Positions 38,428 to 47,300 of a stretch of DNA of 64,000 bases are shown piece by piece. The DNA is taken from contig JBNKDU010000002.1 in the NCBI GenBank assembly GCA_050288425.1, positions 59,546-123,545 of the forward strand, written 5' to 3'. Position numbers and translations under genes: made by a program. The notes beneath the pieces are model-generated. The model worked only from the letters and a program-made list of their open reading frames with translations, did no database searches and was not told where the DNA came from. Source of the DNA: JARRKU01 sp050288425 (GTDB lineage: Bacteria; Desulfobacterota; Desulfobacteria; Desulfobacterales; Desulfosarcinaceae). Each line of letters starts with the position of its first letter. Within the stretch, counting starts at the first letter, position 1.

Positions 38428-40865
38428 CAGTTGATCGGGGCGTGCTTGTCGCGGTTCTCGTTTGCCATCTCGAACGGCATGTCGTGGCCGGCAAAAAGCG
38501 TCTCCCCCGGAGCGAGCACCAGCGCATGGGCCAGGACTTCGTCCATGTGCTCCACGCTGACGAACTCCAGTTGTTTGGAGATGGCGGCCGGGATATCCCG
38601 CAGGTCCTTTTCGTTCTCCTTGGGGATGATGATTTTCTTTATGCCGCCGCGATGGGCCGCGATGATTTTCTCCTTGAGACCGCCGATGGGCAGCACCCGT
38701 CCGCGCAGGGTGATTTCACCGGTCATGGCCACGTCGCGTCGGGCGGGCCGCCGGGTCAGCGCCGACACCAGGCAGGTGCACATGGCGATGCCCGCCGAGG
38801 GCCCGTCTTTGGGGATGGCGCCTTCGGGAATGTGGATGTGCAGATCGAGTTTGCGGTAGAACTTGGAATCGATGCCCAATGATTCGGTCCTGGAGCGCAC
38901 GAAGCTCACCGCGGCCTGGGCCGATTCCTTCATCACTTCGCCCACCTTGCCGGTCACGGTGACCTGGCCGCGGCCCGGCATGGTCAATGTCTCCACGAAG
39001 AGCAGTTCGCCGCCCACCTGGGTCCAGGCCATGCCGGTGACCATGCCCACCCGGTCCTCGTCCTCGATTTCCGTGCTGCGGAACTTCGGCGGCCCCAGGA
39101 ATTTGGAAATGGCGGATTCGGTGACCCGTACGCTCTTTTCGCCGTCATTCCTGACGATCTTGCGGGCCACCTTGCGGCAGATGGCGGAGATCTCCCGCTC
39201 CAGGTTGCGCACGCCGGATTCGCGGGTATACCGTTGAATCACCATATAGACGGCTTTCCTGGAGATGGAGATCTGTTCCGAATTCAAACCGTTCAGTTTC
39301 ACCTGCTTGGGGATCAGGAATTGCTTGGCGATGTTGTACTTGTCGTGTTCGGTGTAGCCGGCCAGGCGGATGATCTCCATGCGGTCCTGCAGGGGCAACG
39401 GAATGTCGGGCAGGGTGTTGGCCGTGGTGATGAACAATATTTCCGACAGGTCGTAGTCCAGGTCGAGGTAGTGGTCGTTGAAGGCGAAGTTCTGCTCGGG
39501 ATCGAGGACTTCCAGCAGGGCGGCGCTGGGGTCGCCCCGGAAATCCATGCTCATCTTATCCACCTCGTCCAGGCAGAAGACCGGATTGTTGGTGCCGGCC
39601 TTTTTCAGGGACTGGATGATCTTGCCCGGCATGGCGCCGATGTACGTGCGGCGGTGACCGCGGATCTCGGCCTCGTCGCGTACGCCCCCCAGGGAGAGTC
39701 TCACGAACTTGCGGCCCGTGGCGCGGGCCACGGAGCGGGCCAGCGAAGTCTTGCCCACCCCCGGAGGACCCACCAGGCAGAGGATCGGCCCCCGCAGTTT
39801 CTTCACCAGGGCCTGGACGGCCAGGTATTCCAGAATGCGCTCCTTGGGTTTTTCCAATCCGTAGTGATCCTCGTCCAGGATGCGTTCCGCCTCGTCGACG
39901 TCGATCCGGGCGCGGCTGCGTTCGAACCACGGCAGGCTGATGATCCATTCGATGTAGTTGCGCACCACCGTGGCTTCCGCCGACATGGGCGTCATGAGCT
40001 TGAGCTTCTTGAACTCCTGGCGCACCTTGGCCGCCGCATCCCGGGGCAGGCGTTTGCGCTTGATGCGCTTATCCAGCTCCTGCAGCTCGTCGGCGCCGTC
40101 TTCGTCGCTGCCCATCTCCTTGCGGATGGCCCGCATCTGCTCGTTGAGGTAGTAATTCTTCTGGGTCTTTTCCATCTGCTCCTTGACCCGCACCTTGATG
40201 CGTTGATCCATGCTGAAGACTTCGATCTCCAGGTTGATCAACTCCATGAGCAGGTTGAGGCGCTGGTTCAGGGGCGTGGCCTCGAGCAGTCGCTGCTTGT
40301 CTTCGATCTTGAAGGTGAAATGGGAGATCACCGTGTCGGTCATCTTGGACAGGTCGTCGATGCCATCGACCTTGGCCACCAGGTCCTTGGCGATGTTCTT
40401 GTTGATCTTGGCGAAGGCCTTGAAACCCTTCTTGACGGACCGCCCCAATGCCTCGGCTTCGGCTTCGTCGGTGATTACTTCGGGCAGCGGCGTCAGCTCG
40501 ACCTTGAAGTAATCGTCGGCTTTCACGAACCGCCGGATCTTCGCCCGCGTGCGGCCCTCCACCAGCGCCTTCACCGTTCCGTCCGGCAGCCGCAGCAGCT
40601 GCAGCACCGTGCCGATGACGCCGACATGATGGATGTCCTTTTCCGTCGGGTTGTCGATATCGGCCTTGTTCTGGGTGGCCAGAAAGATCTGCTTCTCCTC
40701 GGTGGTCATGGCACTGGAGAGGGCCTCCACCGATTTGGGACGTCCCACGAACAGGGGGGCGACCATATGGGGAAAGATGACGATATCGCGCAACGGCAGC
40801 AGCGGCAGCACCTCGTGTGCCGGCGTCCGGTCGTCGTCTCGAAAGAAACGTGTGATATTCACCAT
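38427..40865 (-). CDS. lon: ATP-dependent protease Lon
   Basis: An 812-residue protein. An N-terminal substrate-binding domain (LPLLPLRDIVIFPHMVAPLF) is followed by the AAA+ ATPase with Walker A GPPGVGKTSLARSVA and Walker B PVFCLDEVDKM, then the LonA serine protease domain with the Ser-Lys dyad (PKDGPSAGIAMCTCLVSALT and the lysine in the GGLKEKIIAAHRGG region). It degrades damaged and regulatory proteins in the cytoplasm. It lies 38 bases downstream of clpX in the tig-clpP-clpX-lon run. Confidence 0.98.
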   Translation of the reverse strand: MVNITRFFRDDDRTPAHEVLPLLPLRDIVIFPHMVAPLFVGRPKSVEALSSAMTTEEKQIFLATQNKADIDNPTEKDIHHVGVIGTVLQLLRLPDGTVKALVEGRTRAKIRRFVKADDYFKVELTPLPEVITDEAEAEALGRSVKKGFKAFAKINKNIAKDLVAKVDGIDDLSKMTDTVISHFTFKIEDKQRLLEATPLNQRLNLLMELINLEIEVFSMDQRIKVRVKEQMEKTQKNYYLNEQMRAIRKEMGSDEDGADELQELDKRIKRKRLPRDAAAKVRQEFKKLKLMTPMSAEATVVRNYIEWIISLPWFERSRARIDVDEAERILDEDHYGLEKPKERILEYLAVQALVKKLRGPILCLVGPPGVGKTSLARSVARATGRKFVRLSLGGVRDEAEIRGHRRTYIGAMPGKIIQSLKKAGTNNPVFCLDEVDKMSMDFRGDPSAALLEVLDPEQNFAFNDHYLDLDYDLSEILFITTANTLPDIPLPLQDRMEIIRLAGYTEHDKYNIAKQFLIPKQVKLNGLNSEQISISRKAVYMVIQRYTRESGVRNLEREISAICRKVARKIVRNDGEKSVRVTESAISKFLGPPKFRSTEIEDEDRVGMVTGMAWTQVGGELLFVETLTMPGRGQVTVTGKVGEVMKESAQAAVSFVRSRTESLGIDSKFYRKLDLHIHIPEGAIPKDGPSAGIAMCTCLVSALTRRPARRDVAMTGEITLRGRVLPIGGLKEKIIAAHRGGIKKIIIPKENEKDLRDIPAAISKQLEFVSVEHMDEVLAHALVLAPGETLFAGHDMPFEMANENRDKHAPIN

Positions 40866-40903
40866 GATGTTATCCGCTGGTAATTTTTATCAGGCCGTCA
40901 CCG

Positions 40904-42148
40904 TCAGGCCTGTTTCTTGGTTTGTTCGTAAAGCAGGATGGGGTCTTCGCCGTGCAGCACCACATCCTCGCCGATGACGCACTCCTTGACGTTTTCCGCG
41001 GAAGGAATCTCGTACATGATATCGAGCATGCAAGATTCCATGATCGCCCGCAGTCCGCGTGCGCCGGATTTGCGCTTCACCGCTTCGTCCGCGATGGCGG
41101 TGAGGGCGCTGTCGGTCAGGCGCAGGTTCACCCCTTCCAGTTCGAATAGTTTCTGGTACTGCTTGACCATGGCGTTCTTCGGTTCGGTGAGGATGCGCAC
41201 CAGCGACTCGATGCTCAGCTCGTCCAGGGTGGCGATCACCGGCAGGCGGCCCAGAAACTCGGGAATCAGGCCGAATTTGATCAGGTCCTCGGGCTGCACC
41301 GACCGCAGGGTTTTCCCGATGGTCTCTTCCTTTTCCTTCACGATCTTGGCGCCGAAGCCCATCATCTTGGACCCCAGGCGACGCTTGATGATGCCCTCCA
41401 GTCCGCTGAAGGTGCCACCGCAGATAAACAGGATGTTGGAGGTGTCCACCTTGACGAAATCCTGCTGGGGATGCTTGCGGCCGCCCTTGGGGGGCACGCT
41501 GGCGGTGGTGCCTTCGATGATCTTCAACAATGCCTGCTGGACGCCCTCGCCGGAAACATCCCGGGTGATGGACGGATTGTCCGATTTGCTGGCGATCTTG
41601 TCGATTTCATCGATGTAGACGATGCCCCGCTTGGCCTTCTCCACGTCGTAATCGGCATTCTGCAGCAGGGCCAGGATGATGTTCTCCACATCCTCCCCAA
41701 CGTAGCCGGCCTCGGTGAGGCTGGTGGCGTCGGAAATGGTGAAGGGCACGTTCAGAAAACGGGCCAGCGTCTGGGCCAGCAGGGTCTTGCCGCAACCGGT
41801 GGGCCCGATGAGCAGGATGTTGCTCTTCTGGATCTCCACGTCGCCGTTGGAGCCGCTGGCTTCCAACCGCTTGTAGTGGTTGTAGACGGCCACGGCCAGC
41901 ATCTTCTTGGCCACTTCCTGCTCGATGACATACTCGTCCAATTTGATCTTGATCTCCTTGGGCGTCATCAGGTTGGCCAGTTCTCCGGCCTCCTTCTCGG
42001 TCTCCTCGTCGATGATCTCGCTGCACAACTGGATGCACTCGTCGCAGATGTATACGGCGGGACCGGCGATCAGTTTCTTGACCTCTTTTTGATTTTTGCC
42101 GCAGAAGGAGCAAAACAGATTATCATTGGGGTCATCTTTTTTAGCCAT
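40904..42148 (-). CDS. clpX: ATP-dependent Clp protease ATP-binding subunit ClpX
   Basis: A 414-residue protein. The N-terminal zinc domain (LFCSFCGKNQKEVKKL ... CDECIQLC) has the four cysteines. The AAA+ part has Walker A IGPTGCGKTLLAQTLA, Walker B VYIDEIDKIA, the pore-region GYVGEDVENI and sensor motifs (GARGLRAIMES). It unfolds substrates and passes them to ClpP. It begins five bases after clpP. Confidence 0.98.
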   Translation of the reverse strand: MAKKDDPNDNLFCSFCGKNQKEVKKLIAGPAVYICDECIQLCSEIIDEETEKEAGELANLMTPKEIKIKLDEYVIEQEVAKKMLAVAVYNHYKRLEASGSNGDVEIQKSNILLIGPTGCGKTLLAQTLARFLNVPFTISDATSLTEAGYVGEDVENIILALLQNADYDVEKAKRGIVYIDEIDKIASKSDNPSITRDVSGEGVQQALLKIIEGTTASVPPKGGRKHPQQDFVKVDTSNILFICGGTFSGLEGIIKRRLGSKMMGFGAKIVKEKEETIGKTLRSVQPEDLIKFGLIPEFLGRLPVIATLDELSIESLVRILTEPKNAMVKQYQKLFELEGVNLRLTDSALTAIADEAVKRKSGARGLRAIMESCMLDIMYEIPSAENVKECVIGEDVVLHGEDPILLYEQTKKQA

Positions 42149-42153
42149 ACTAC

Positions 42154-42768
42154 TTACGCCTCCAGCTGTTCAATTTTGTCCAGGTCGTCCCGGCTGCTGA
42201 TCACGAGGTCCACTATACCATATTCCTGGGCCTCCTGGCCCGACATAAAATAGTCCCGATCCGTGTCCTTCTGGATCTGGGACAGGTCCCGGCCGGTATG
42301 GTCCTTGAGGATCTGGTTGAGGGTCTCCTTCATGCGCAGGATCTCCTTGGCCTGGATCTCGATATCCGACGCCTGGCCCTGGAAACCTCCCATGGGCTGA
42401 TGGATCATGATGCGGGCATTCTTCAGTGCATACCGTTTTCGTTTCGATCCCGCCGCCAGCAACAGGGAGCCCATGCTGGCCGCCTGGCCGATGCAGATGG
42501 TGGTGATATCGGGCTTGATATACTGCATGGTGTCATAGATGGCCAATCCGGCGGTCACCGAACCCCCGGGGGAATTGATATAGAAATTGATGTCCTTGTC
42601 CGGATCTTCCGATTCCAGAAACAGGAATTGGGCGATCAGCAGGTTGGCCACCTCGTCGTTGATGGGGGTTCCCAAAAAGATGATGCGATCCTTGAGCAGG
42701 CGGGAATAGATGTCGTAGGCCCGCTCTCCCCGGCTGGTCTGATCAATAACCATTGGAATAATCGGCAC
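42154..42768 (-). CDS. clpP: ATP-dependent Clp protease proteolytic subunit ClpP
   Basis: A 204-residue serine protease. The catalytic serine is in CIGQAASMGSLLLAAG, the histidine in ARIMIHQPMGG and the aspartate in the RDYFMSGQEAQEYGIVD region. FLESEDPDKDINFYINSPGG is the conserved strand. It forms the tetradecameric chamber used with ClpX. The tig-clpP-clpX-lon order is classical. Confidence 0.98.
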   Translation of the reverse strand: MPIIPMVIDQTSRGERAYDIYSRLLKDRIIFLGTPINDEVANLLIAQFLFLESEDPDKDINFYINSPGGSVTAGLAIYDTMQYIKPDITTICIGQAASMGSLLLAAGSKRKRYALKNARIMIHQPMGGFQGQASDIEIQAKEILRMKETLNQILKDHTGRDLSQIQKDTDRDYFMSGQEAQEYGIVDLVISSRDDLDKIEQLEA

Positions 42769-42854
42769 GCTGTCACTCCTTTATACTCGATGGGTTGGGA
42801 TTGCGATTGACCGTGCATGGAGATCTGCCGTGGTGCGCTCGGCCGCTGCGCGGA

Positions 42855-44213
42855 TTAGGCCTGATCGGTCACCTCGGAATTATCGTCTTTATTTTCAGTC
42901 TGTTGGGACTCCTCTTGCGGATCGACCGCGGTGATTTCACCTTGCTCAATGATAAGGTTCAATGCCTTCTTTTCAAGCAAGGTGTGTTTAAAAACCCGCA
43001 GTCCGTCCTTGTTCTGCTCGTAGTAGCCCTTCAAGTGTTCCACCGGCTGCTGATAGGTATCGGCCATTTCCTGAAAGGCTTGATCCAGCTCTTCGTCCGA
43101 GAGGCTGAGCGACTCCTGCTCGATCAATTTGGACAAAATCAGGTGGCGGCGGACCTGCTTTTCCGCCGTCGGCCGGTATTGCTCCTGAAGGCCCTCGCGG
43201 GTCAGGCCCACATCCTCCAGGGTCCGGTTGTTCTGGGAGAAGGATCGCTCGGCATCGCTGATAATGTCGGCCAGTTCTCCCTCCACCAGGGTGTCCGGAA
43301 CCTCGAAATCGGTTTTTTCCAGCAGCTGCTGAAACACCTGTTCGTTCAATTCCTGCTCGCCGCGCTTCTGGTATCCCTCCAGCAGGTTCTCCCGGATTTT
43401 GTCCTTGAGGATCTCCAGGGTGTCGAACTTGTCGCTGATGCTCCGGGCAAAGGCATCGTCCAGGTCCGGGACGATCTCCTGGCGGATCTCGTTGAGTTTT
43501 GCCTCGATGACGATCTGCTGACCGGCCAGGGCTTGCCGGGGATAATCCCCGGGAAACTCGACTTCGATCATCCGGGTCTCGTCCACCTGCATGCCGACAA
43601 GCCCCTCATCCAGATCTTTGACGATGAGGCCGTCGCCGACTTTCAGGGTGAAATTTTCCGTCTTTTCCATGGGGCCGAAGGGCTTGTCGTCCTTGAACCC
43701 CTCATAGTCGATGACGGCCACATCCCCCTGGGCCAGCGGCCGCTGCTCCTCGACCTTTTCCCGGCGGGTCAGGTTCTTCTGCAGCACCTTGAGCTGGTTT
43801 TCCACCTCTTCCTCCGAGACCTCGTAATTGGTCCGGGTGAGTTTCAGGCCCTTGAATTCGATATCGGCGATTTCGGGATGCACCTCCACCACGGCATCGA
43901 AGACATAGGGGCTGTCGGCATCCAGTTCGGGCGGATCCACCTGCGGGCTGCCCACGATTTTCAGCTCGGTTTCCCGCAACGCGTCCATGAATCCCTCTTG
44001 GATCAGCTTGCCGCTGACATCGGCCTTCACTTCCTTGCCGTAGAGCCGCTGCAACACCGAGCGGGGCGCCTTGCCGGGCCGGAACCCCTTGATTTTGGCC
44101 GTTTTTTTAAGTTGAGCATAGGCGCTGTCCACTTCGCGCACCACGTCCTCCTGGGGGACTTCGATATGCAGCACTTTCTTGACCGTGCTTTGATCTTCCA
44201 CCGTCACTTTCAT
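42855..44213 (-). CDS. tig: Trigger factor
   Basis: A 452-residue ribosome-associated chaperone and prolyl isomerase. The ribosome-binding signature is in KGFRPGKAPRSVLQRLYGKE (residues ~40-60). The central FKBP-like domain has AQGDVAVIDYEGFKDDKPF, and a helical C-terminal arm follows, ending in an acidic, glutamine-rich tail. It folds nascent chains. First protein gene of the clp-lon run; tRNA-Leu lies upstream on the same strand. Confidence 0.97.
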   Translation of the reverse strand: MKVTVEDQSTVKKVLHIEVPQEDVVREVDSAYAQLKKTAKIKGFRPGKAPRSVLQRLYGKEVKADVSGKLIQEGFMDALRETELKIVGSPQVDPPELDADSPYVFDAVVEVHPEIADIEFKGLKLTRTNYEVSEEEVENQLKVLQKNLTRREKVEEQRPLAQGDVAVIDYEGFKDDKPFGPMEKTENFTLKVGDGLIVKDLDEGLVGMQVDETRMIEVEFPGDYPRQALAGQQIVIEAKLNEIRQEIVPDLDDAFARSISDKFDTLEILKDKIRENLLEGYQKRGEQELNEQVFQQLLEKTDFEVPDTLVEGELADIISDAERSFSQNNRTLEDVGLTREGLQEQYRPTAEKQVRRHLILSKLIEQESLSLSDEELDQAFQEMADTYQQPVEHLKGYYEQNKDGLRVFKHTLLEKKALNLIIEQGEITAVDPQEESQQTENKDDNSEVTDQA

Positions 44214-44291
44214 AATCGATACCTTTCTTATCTATCCGCTCTTCTCTGTCAGCACCTGCCCGGAACCCGATCGGGTAAACCAAAATCTATC

Positions 44292-44378
44292 TGGTGCGGG
44301 TGGAGGGACTTGAACCCCCACGGGGATGTCCCCGCCAGATCCTAAATCTGGTCCGTCTACCAATTCCGGCACACCCGC
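44292..44378 (-). tRNA. tRNA-Leu (anticodon TAG)
   Basis: An 87-base gene on the minus strand: acceptor GCGGGTG pairs with CACCCGC, followed by A and an encoded CCA. Anticodon stem CCAGA/TCTGG encloses TTTAGGA, giving anticodon TAG. A long variable arm (GCGGGGACATCCCCGT region) is the class II leucine form, and GGTTCAAGTCC is the T-loop. It precedes tig, a common arrangement in Proteobacteria. Confidence 0.97.
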
Positions 44379-44681
44379 GCGTCAACGCCCATAAAATTTT
44401 AACTTTTAGACGCTTACAATTAAAAATGCAACCCTCCGAAGCCTTATCTCCAGGGCAACCACATACAAATCTTTATTGGGGATCTGGCATTGAAAGAGGT
44501 GAGGCCCATGTCCGGAAGTTGGAACACGTAATTTCGTACATAGAGACACCTCATGTGGCGAGTATCTGTCAATCGCTGCATTCCATACTCCGCCCCTTTC
44601 GCGACCCTTCATTGACCTTTTGCCATCTTTTTCATATCAATTGGGAATCGAATCATCCCGAAACGGGGAGCGACCTGAACC
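44379..44681. other. Intergenic region upstream of the phosphoribosyltransferase gene
   Basis: About 300 bases between the divergent tRNA-Leu and the phosphoribosyltransferase. The first 60 bases are AT-rich and should hold the tRNA/tig promoter. A short minus-strand frame exists but has no family character. No structure stands out. Confidence 0.5.
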
Positions 44682-45245
44682 ATGGACACGAAACGGTATC
44701 TGTCGGCCCAGGAGTTGCTGAACGATGCCTTCGATCTGGGGCTGCGCATCTTCAAAAGCGGATTCCGCCCCAGCTTCATCATCGGGGTCTGGCGCGGCGG
44801 CACGCCGGTGGGCATCGCCGTCCAGGAGATCCTGGATCATCTGGGGGTGCGCACCGATCATATCGCCATCCGCACCTCCTCCTATACCGGGATCAACAAG
44901 CGCGACAGGGTCGTCCGGGTTCACGGCCTGGAATACGTCATCGGCAACGCCAATTGGGAAGACGGCCTGCTCATCGTCGACGACGTCTTCGACAGCGGCT
45001 GCAGCGTCCAGACGATCATCCAGGTCCTGAACAAGGAGATGCGCCGCAACATGCCCCGGGATGTCCGGGTGGCCACGCCCTGGTACAAGCCCAAAAGCAA
45101 CCGGACCGACATCGTGCCCGACTACTACATCCATGAGACCGCCCAGTGGCTGGTGTTCCCCCATGAACTGGAAGGCCTCACCCGCAAGGAGATCTTCGCC
45201 AACAAACCGGGACTCAAGGAACTCTTCGAAAAGGCGGGACTCTGA
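44682..45245 (+). CDS. Phosphoribosyltransferase family protein (purine-type)
   Basis: A 187-residue type I phosphoribosyltransferase. The PRPP-binding motif is LLIVDDVFDSGCSVQTI around residues 95-112, with a preceding flexible strand (SFIIGVWRGGTPVGIAVQEI) and the SSYTGINKRDRVVRV turn. The substrate base cannot be assigned; hypoxanthine or xanthine/guanine salvage is likeliest. A weak GGAG-like site precedes the ATG. It is followed by the amidase gene after 43 bases. Confidence 0.88.
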   Translation: MDTKRYLSAQELLNDAFDLGLRIFKSGFRPSFIIGVWRGGTPVGIAVQEILDHLGVRTDHIAIRTSSYTGINKRDRVVRVHGLEYVIGNANWEDGLLIVDDVFDSGCSVQTIIQVLNKEMRRNMPRDVRVATPWYKPKSNRTDIVPDYYIHETAQWLVFPHELEGLTRKEIFANKPGLKELFEKAGL

Positions 45246-45288
45246 CCGTCCCGCGGGAAAAGGCCGAATCCCTGGAAAGGTAATATCC

Positions 45289-46053
45289 TTGACCATTGGA
45301 AAAACGGATAGATCGTTTCGAAACGTCGCCGCATCCGTCGCCTGGCTGGTCCTGGCGGCATGGATCCTGGTCCAATCCACGGCATGGGCGGCCCCCCCCG
45401 GGATGCCCGCCGACGGGCGCCAGCACGTGGCCCTGGATCCGGGCCATGGCGGAGACGACGTCGGCGCCCGCGGTCCCACCGGCGCTCTGGAAAAGGATGT
45501 CAGCCTCGAACTGGCCCGCGCCCTGGCCCTGCTGCTGGAGGAGAGCTACCGGGTCACCCTCACCCGCGGCGACGATTACCATGTGCCCCTGCGCCAGCGG
45601 GCGGCCATCGCCAATCAGGCCCGGGCCCAACTCTTTATCAGCCTGCACACCGCCGCCGGCTTTCTGCATGCCACCCGCGGCGCCGTCATCTACGTGCACA
45701 AACCGGTGGATCCCCCGGTCCTGCGCCCGGGCGCTCCGGAAGGAGACGCTCCTCCCGTGGTGGAATGGCGCCGGGTACAGGAACGCCATGAGACCGGCAG
45801 CCGGGCCCTGGCCCAGGCCCTCAAGCCGCACCTCGCCAACCTAGCCGGAATCGAGGATGTCCGCATCGCCGGCGCCCCCCTGGCGGTGCTGGAAGGGGCG
45901 GATATGCCCGCGGTGCTCGTCGAGGTGGGCCATATCACCAACCCGGCCACGGAACAGCGCCTGACCTCCCCCCAGGACGTGGAGGCCCTGGCCCGCGCCA
46001 TCCAGGCCGGCATCGACACCTATTTCCAGTCCATCCAGGCCCCGTCGCAATGA
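45289..46053 (+). CDS. N-acetylmuramoyl-L-alanine amidase (Amidase_3 family)
   Basis: A 254-residue protein starting with TTG at 45289 (eight bases after GGAAAGG). An N-terminal signal segment (NVAASVAWLVLAAWILVQST then AWA) exports it. The Amidase_3 zinc ligands are in LDPGHGGDDVGARG (His), GALEKDVSLELARAL (Glu) and LFISLHTAAG (His); the catalytic glutamate is in AVLVEVGHITNPATEQ. It cleaves the lactyl-amide bond of peptidoglycan in the periplasm. Unlike AmiC-type enzymes it has no AMIN targeting domain. It lies downstream of the phosphoribosyltransferase. Confidence 0.9.
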   Translation: MTIGKTDRSFRNVAASVAWLVLAAWILVQSTAWAAPPGMPADGRQHVALDPGHGGDDVGARGPTGALEKDVSLELARALALLLEESYRVTLTRGDDYHVPLRQRAAIANQARAQLFISLHTAAGFLHATRGAVIYVHKPVDPPVLRPGAPEGDAPPVVEWRRVQERHETGSRALAQALKPHLANLAGIEDVRIAGAPLAVLEGADMPAVLVEVGHITNPATEQRLTSPQDVEALARAIQAGIDTYFQSIQAPSQ

Positions 46054-46189
46054 ACGCCAGAAGGTCCGGCCCTTCGCGCCCCATCCGCCGGCACCGCGAA
46101 AAACCCGCGCCGCCAGCGCGTCGGCAACCCGGACCGACCGCCTTTGCCATTGCGTCCCAAGCCGACTCATGATATCCAACGCCCGAAAT

Positions 46190-46267
<78 letters not shown>

Positions 46268-46274
46268 TAAAATC

Positions 46275-46307
46275 AAGCATTTAGGAAATATCCTGGGTGC
46301 TTTTTTT
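46275..46307 (+). terminator. Rho-independent terminator of tRNA-Pro
   Basis: A stem of AAGCATTTAGGA (46275-46286) with TCCTGGGTGCTT (using U-G pairs) is followed by a run of seven T's, eight bases after the tRNA end. Confidence 0.85.
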
Positions 46308-46356
46308 ATTTTGGAAATGACCTTTGGGGACTAAATTTGAATGCTATCCCAAGATG

Positions 46357-46722
46357 TTAGCCATTAAAATATGAAATCCCAAATTCTGTTGCAGCTTCGC
46401 GGAGACGTCGATCAGCAGTCCACAAAACAACATTACCAAGAATTGAGGAGGCCAATAGATGAATATCGACGTATCCAAGACCTCGCCCCATTAATGAGTT
46501 ATTTTCAATAAAATAAAGAATTTCATTTGGCTCAACAATTGGTGTAGAGGGCAACGCTTGTAGCAGTATTAAAATTTCTGCGCGGTTACCCAGGTTGCCG
46601 CACGCTAATTCTCCGATAATAAACGGGTGGCATGCGACAGATCCGATGTTCAGATGGTCAACAAGCTCATGATCAGTTTTTCTAAGATGGTGGATCCAAA
46701 CACTTGTGTCTGCAAGGATCAT
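46357..46722 (-). CDS. vapC: Type II toxin, PIN-domain ribonuclease VapC
   Basis: A 121-residue PIN domain. Acidic residues for the metal site are in MILADTSVWIHHL, FIIGELACGNLG, GYVDIHLLAS and WTADRRLREA. VapC toxins cut tRNA or rRNA and are neutralised by VapB. It starts one base after vapB. Its stop codon TAA lies within GGCTAAC on the minus strand, the inverse core form of an integron attC site. GC content is lower than in the neighbouring genes, a sign of transfer. Confidence 0.9.
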   Translation of the reverse strand: MILADTSVWIHHLRKTDHELVDHLNIGSVACHPFIIGELACGNLGNRAEILILLQALPSTPIVEPNEILYFIENNSLMGRGLGYVDIHLLASSILGNVVLWTADRRLREAATEFGISYFNG

Positions 46723-46723
46723 T

Positions 46724-46918
46724 TCAACACTCCGGTCTTCGGCGTCTTGGCATACTAATTTTTTTCTCGGTTCCGCCGAGTTCAGCCAGGCGCCGGCTAC
46801 TCTCCATACGAATCAGGGTCTCAAGCCCCTTGCGAACCAAGGCTGTTTTTTCTATAATTCCGGTTAGTTTTGATGCTTTTTCGATAAGGGTATCATCTAT
46901 GTTTAACGTTGTTCGCAT
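46724..46918 (-). CDS. vapB: Type II antitoxin VapB
   Basis: A 64-residue protein beginning MRTTLNIDDTLIEKASKLTG, the ribbon-helix-helix DNA-binding form of VapB. The C-terminal tail (RLAELGGTEKKISMPRRRRP) binds and blocks VapC. The start at 46918 has AAGGAG seven bases upstream; the ATG seven codons earlier overlaps that signal. It also represses its own promoter in other species. A CATAT-CA-ATATG palindrome upstream is a candidate operator. AT-richer than the surroundings. Confidence 0.88.
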   Translation of the reverse strand: MRTTLNIDDTLIEKASKLTGIIEKTALVRKGLETLIRMESSRRLAELGGTEKKISMPRRRRPEC

Positions 46919-46953
46919 ATGCAAACTCCTTTTTAACATGTGACCTGAATATA

Positions 46954-46965
46954 CATATCAATATG
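46954..46965. promoter_or_regulatory. Candidate VapB operator
   Basis: CATAT (46954-46958), CA, ATATG (46961-46965): a short perfect palindrome about 35 bases upstream of the vapB start. Ribbon-helix-helix antitoxins bind such sites. Short, so weak evidence. Confidence 0.35.
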
Positions 46966-47001
46966 CATAAAAGGCGAAACTATTGCAAAGGTTTTATTGG
47001 G

Positions 47002-47063
47002 GGCTAACGGTAAGATGTGGGGTGGCATGGTCCTCGCCGTCCCACACAAGCGATTTGTTAGCC
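47002..47063. repeat. attC-like imperfect hairpin (possible integron cassette recombination site)
   Basis: GGCTAAC (47002-47008) and GTTAGCC (47057-47063) form the outer 7-bp boxes of an inverted repeat and fit RYYYAAC/GTTRRRY of attC sites. An inner stem TGTGGGGTGGC/GCCGTCCCACA (with two U-G pairs) and a 9-base loop sit between, separated from the outer boxes by unpaired spacers of unequal length (7 and 10 bases). At 62 bases it is near the minimum for attC. No integrase is in the window. Confidence 0.6.
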
Positions 47064-47300
47064 GCTTCCTAATTTTTATATTCAATGCTTTCCGCATTTT
47101 CTGAGACCAGGATGCATGTTTGAACAGTTCCAGGGCAACAAGATTTTCAAAGAGCCTTCCGACTATTTCGGGTATGCCCCTGCCCCGGCTTGCGGCATTT
47201 TTTCCTCATGTATGGTATGTAATGTGCCGATGAAATGAATTGCGGGTAGAACCCGAGTCGTTTGACCTCAAACGCCGAAGCCGGCATAAGGGGAGTTGTC
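47064..47300. other. Intergenic region upstream of the receiver gene
   Basis: About 240 bases after the attC-like hairpin. It is AT-rich near 47070-47110 and otherwise unremarkable. No supported gene or strong promoter was seen. Confidence 0.4.

Noticed and set aside
47002..47063. Reading the attC-like hairpin as a transcription terminator
   Set aside because: There is no T-run on either strand, it sits upstream of vapB and the receiver gene rather than after a gene, and its outer and inner stems are separated by unpaired spacers of unequal length.
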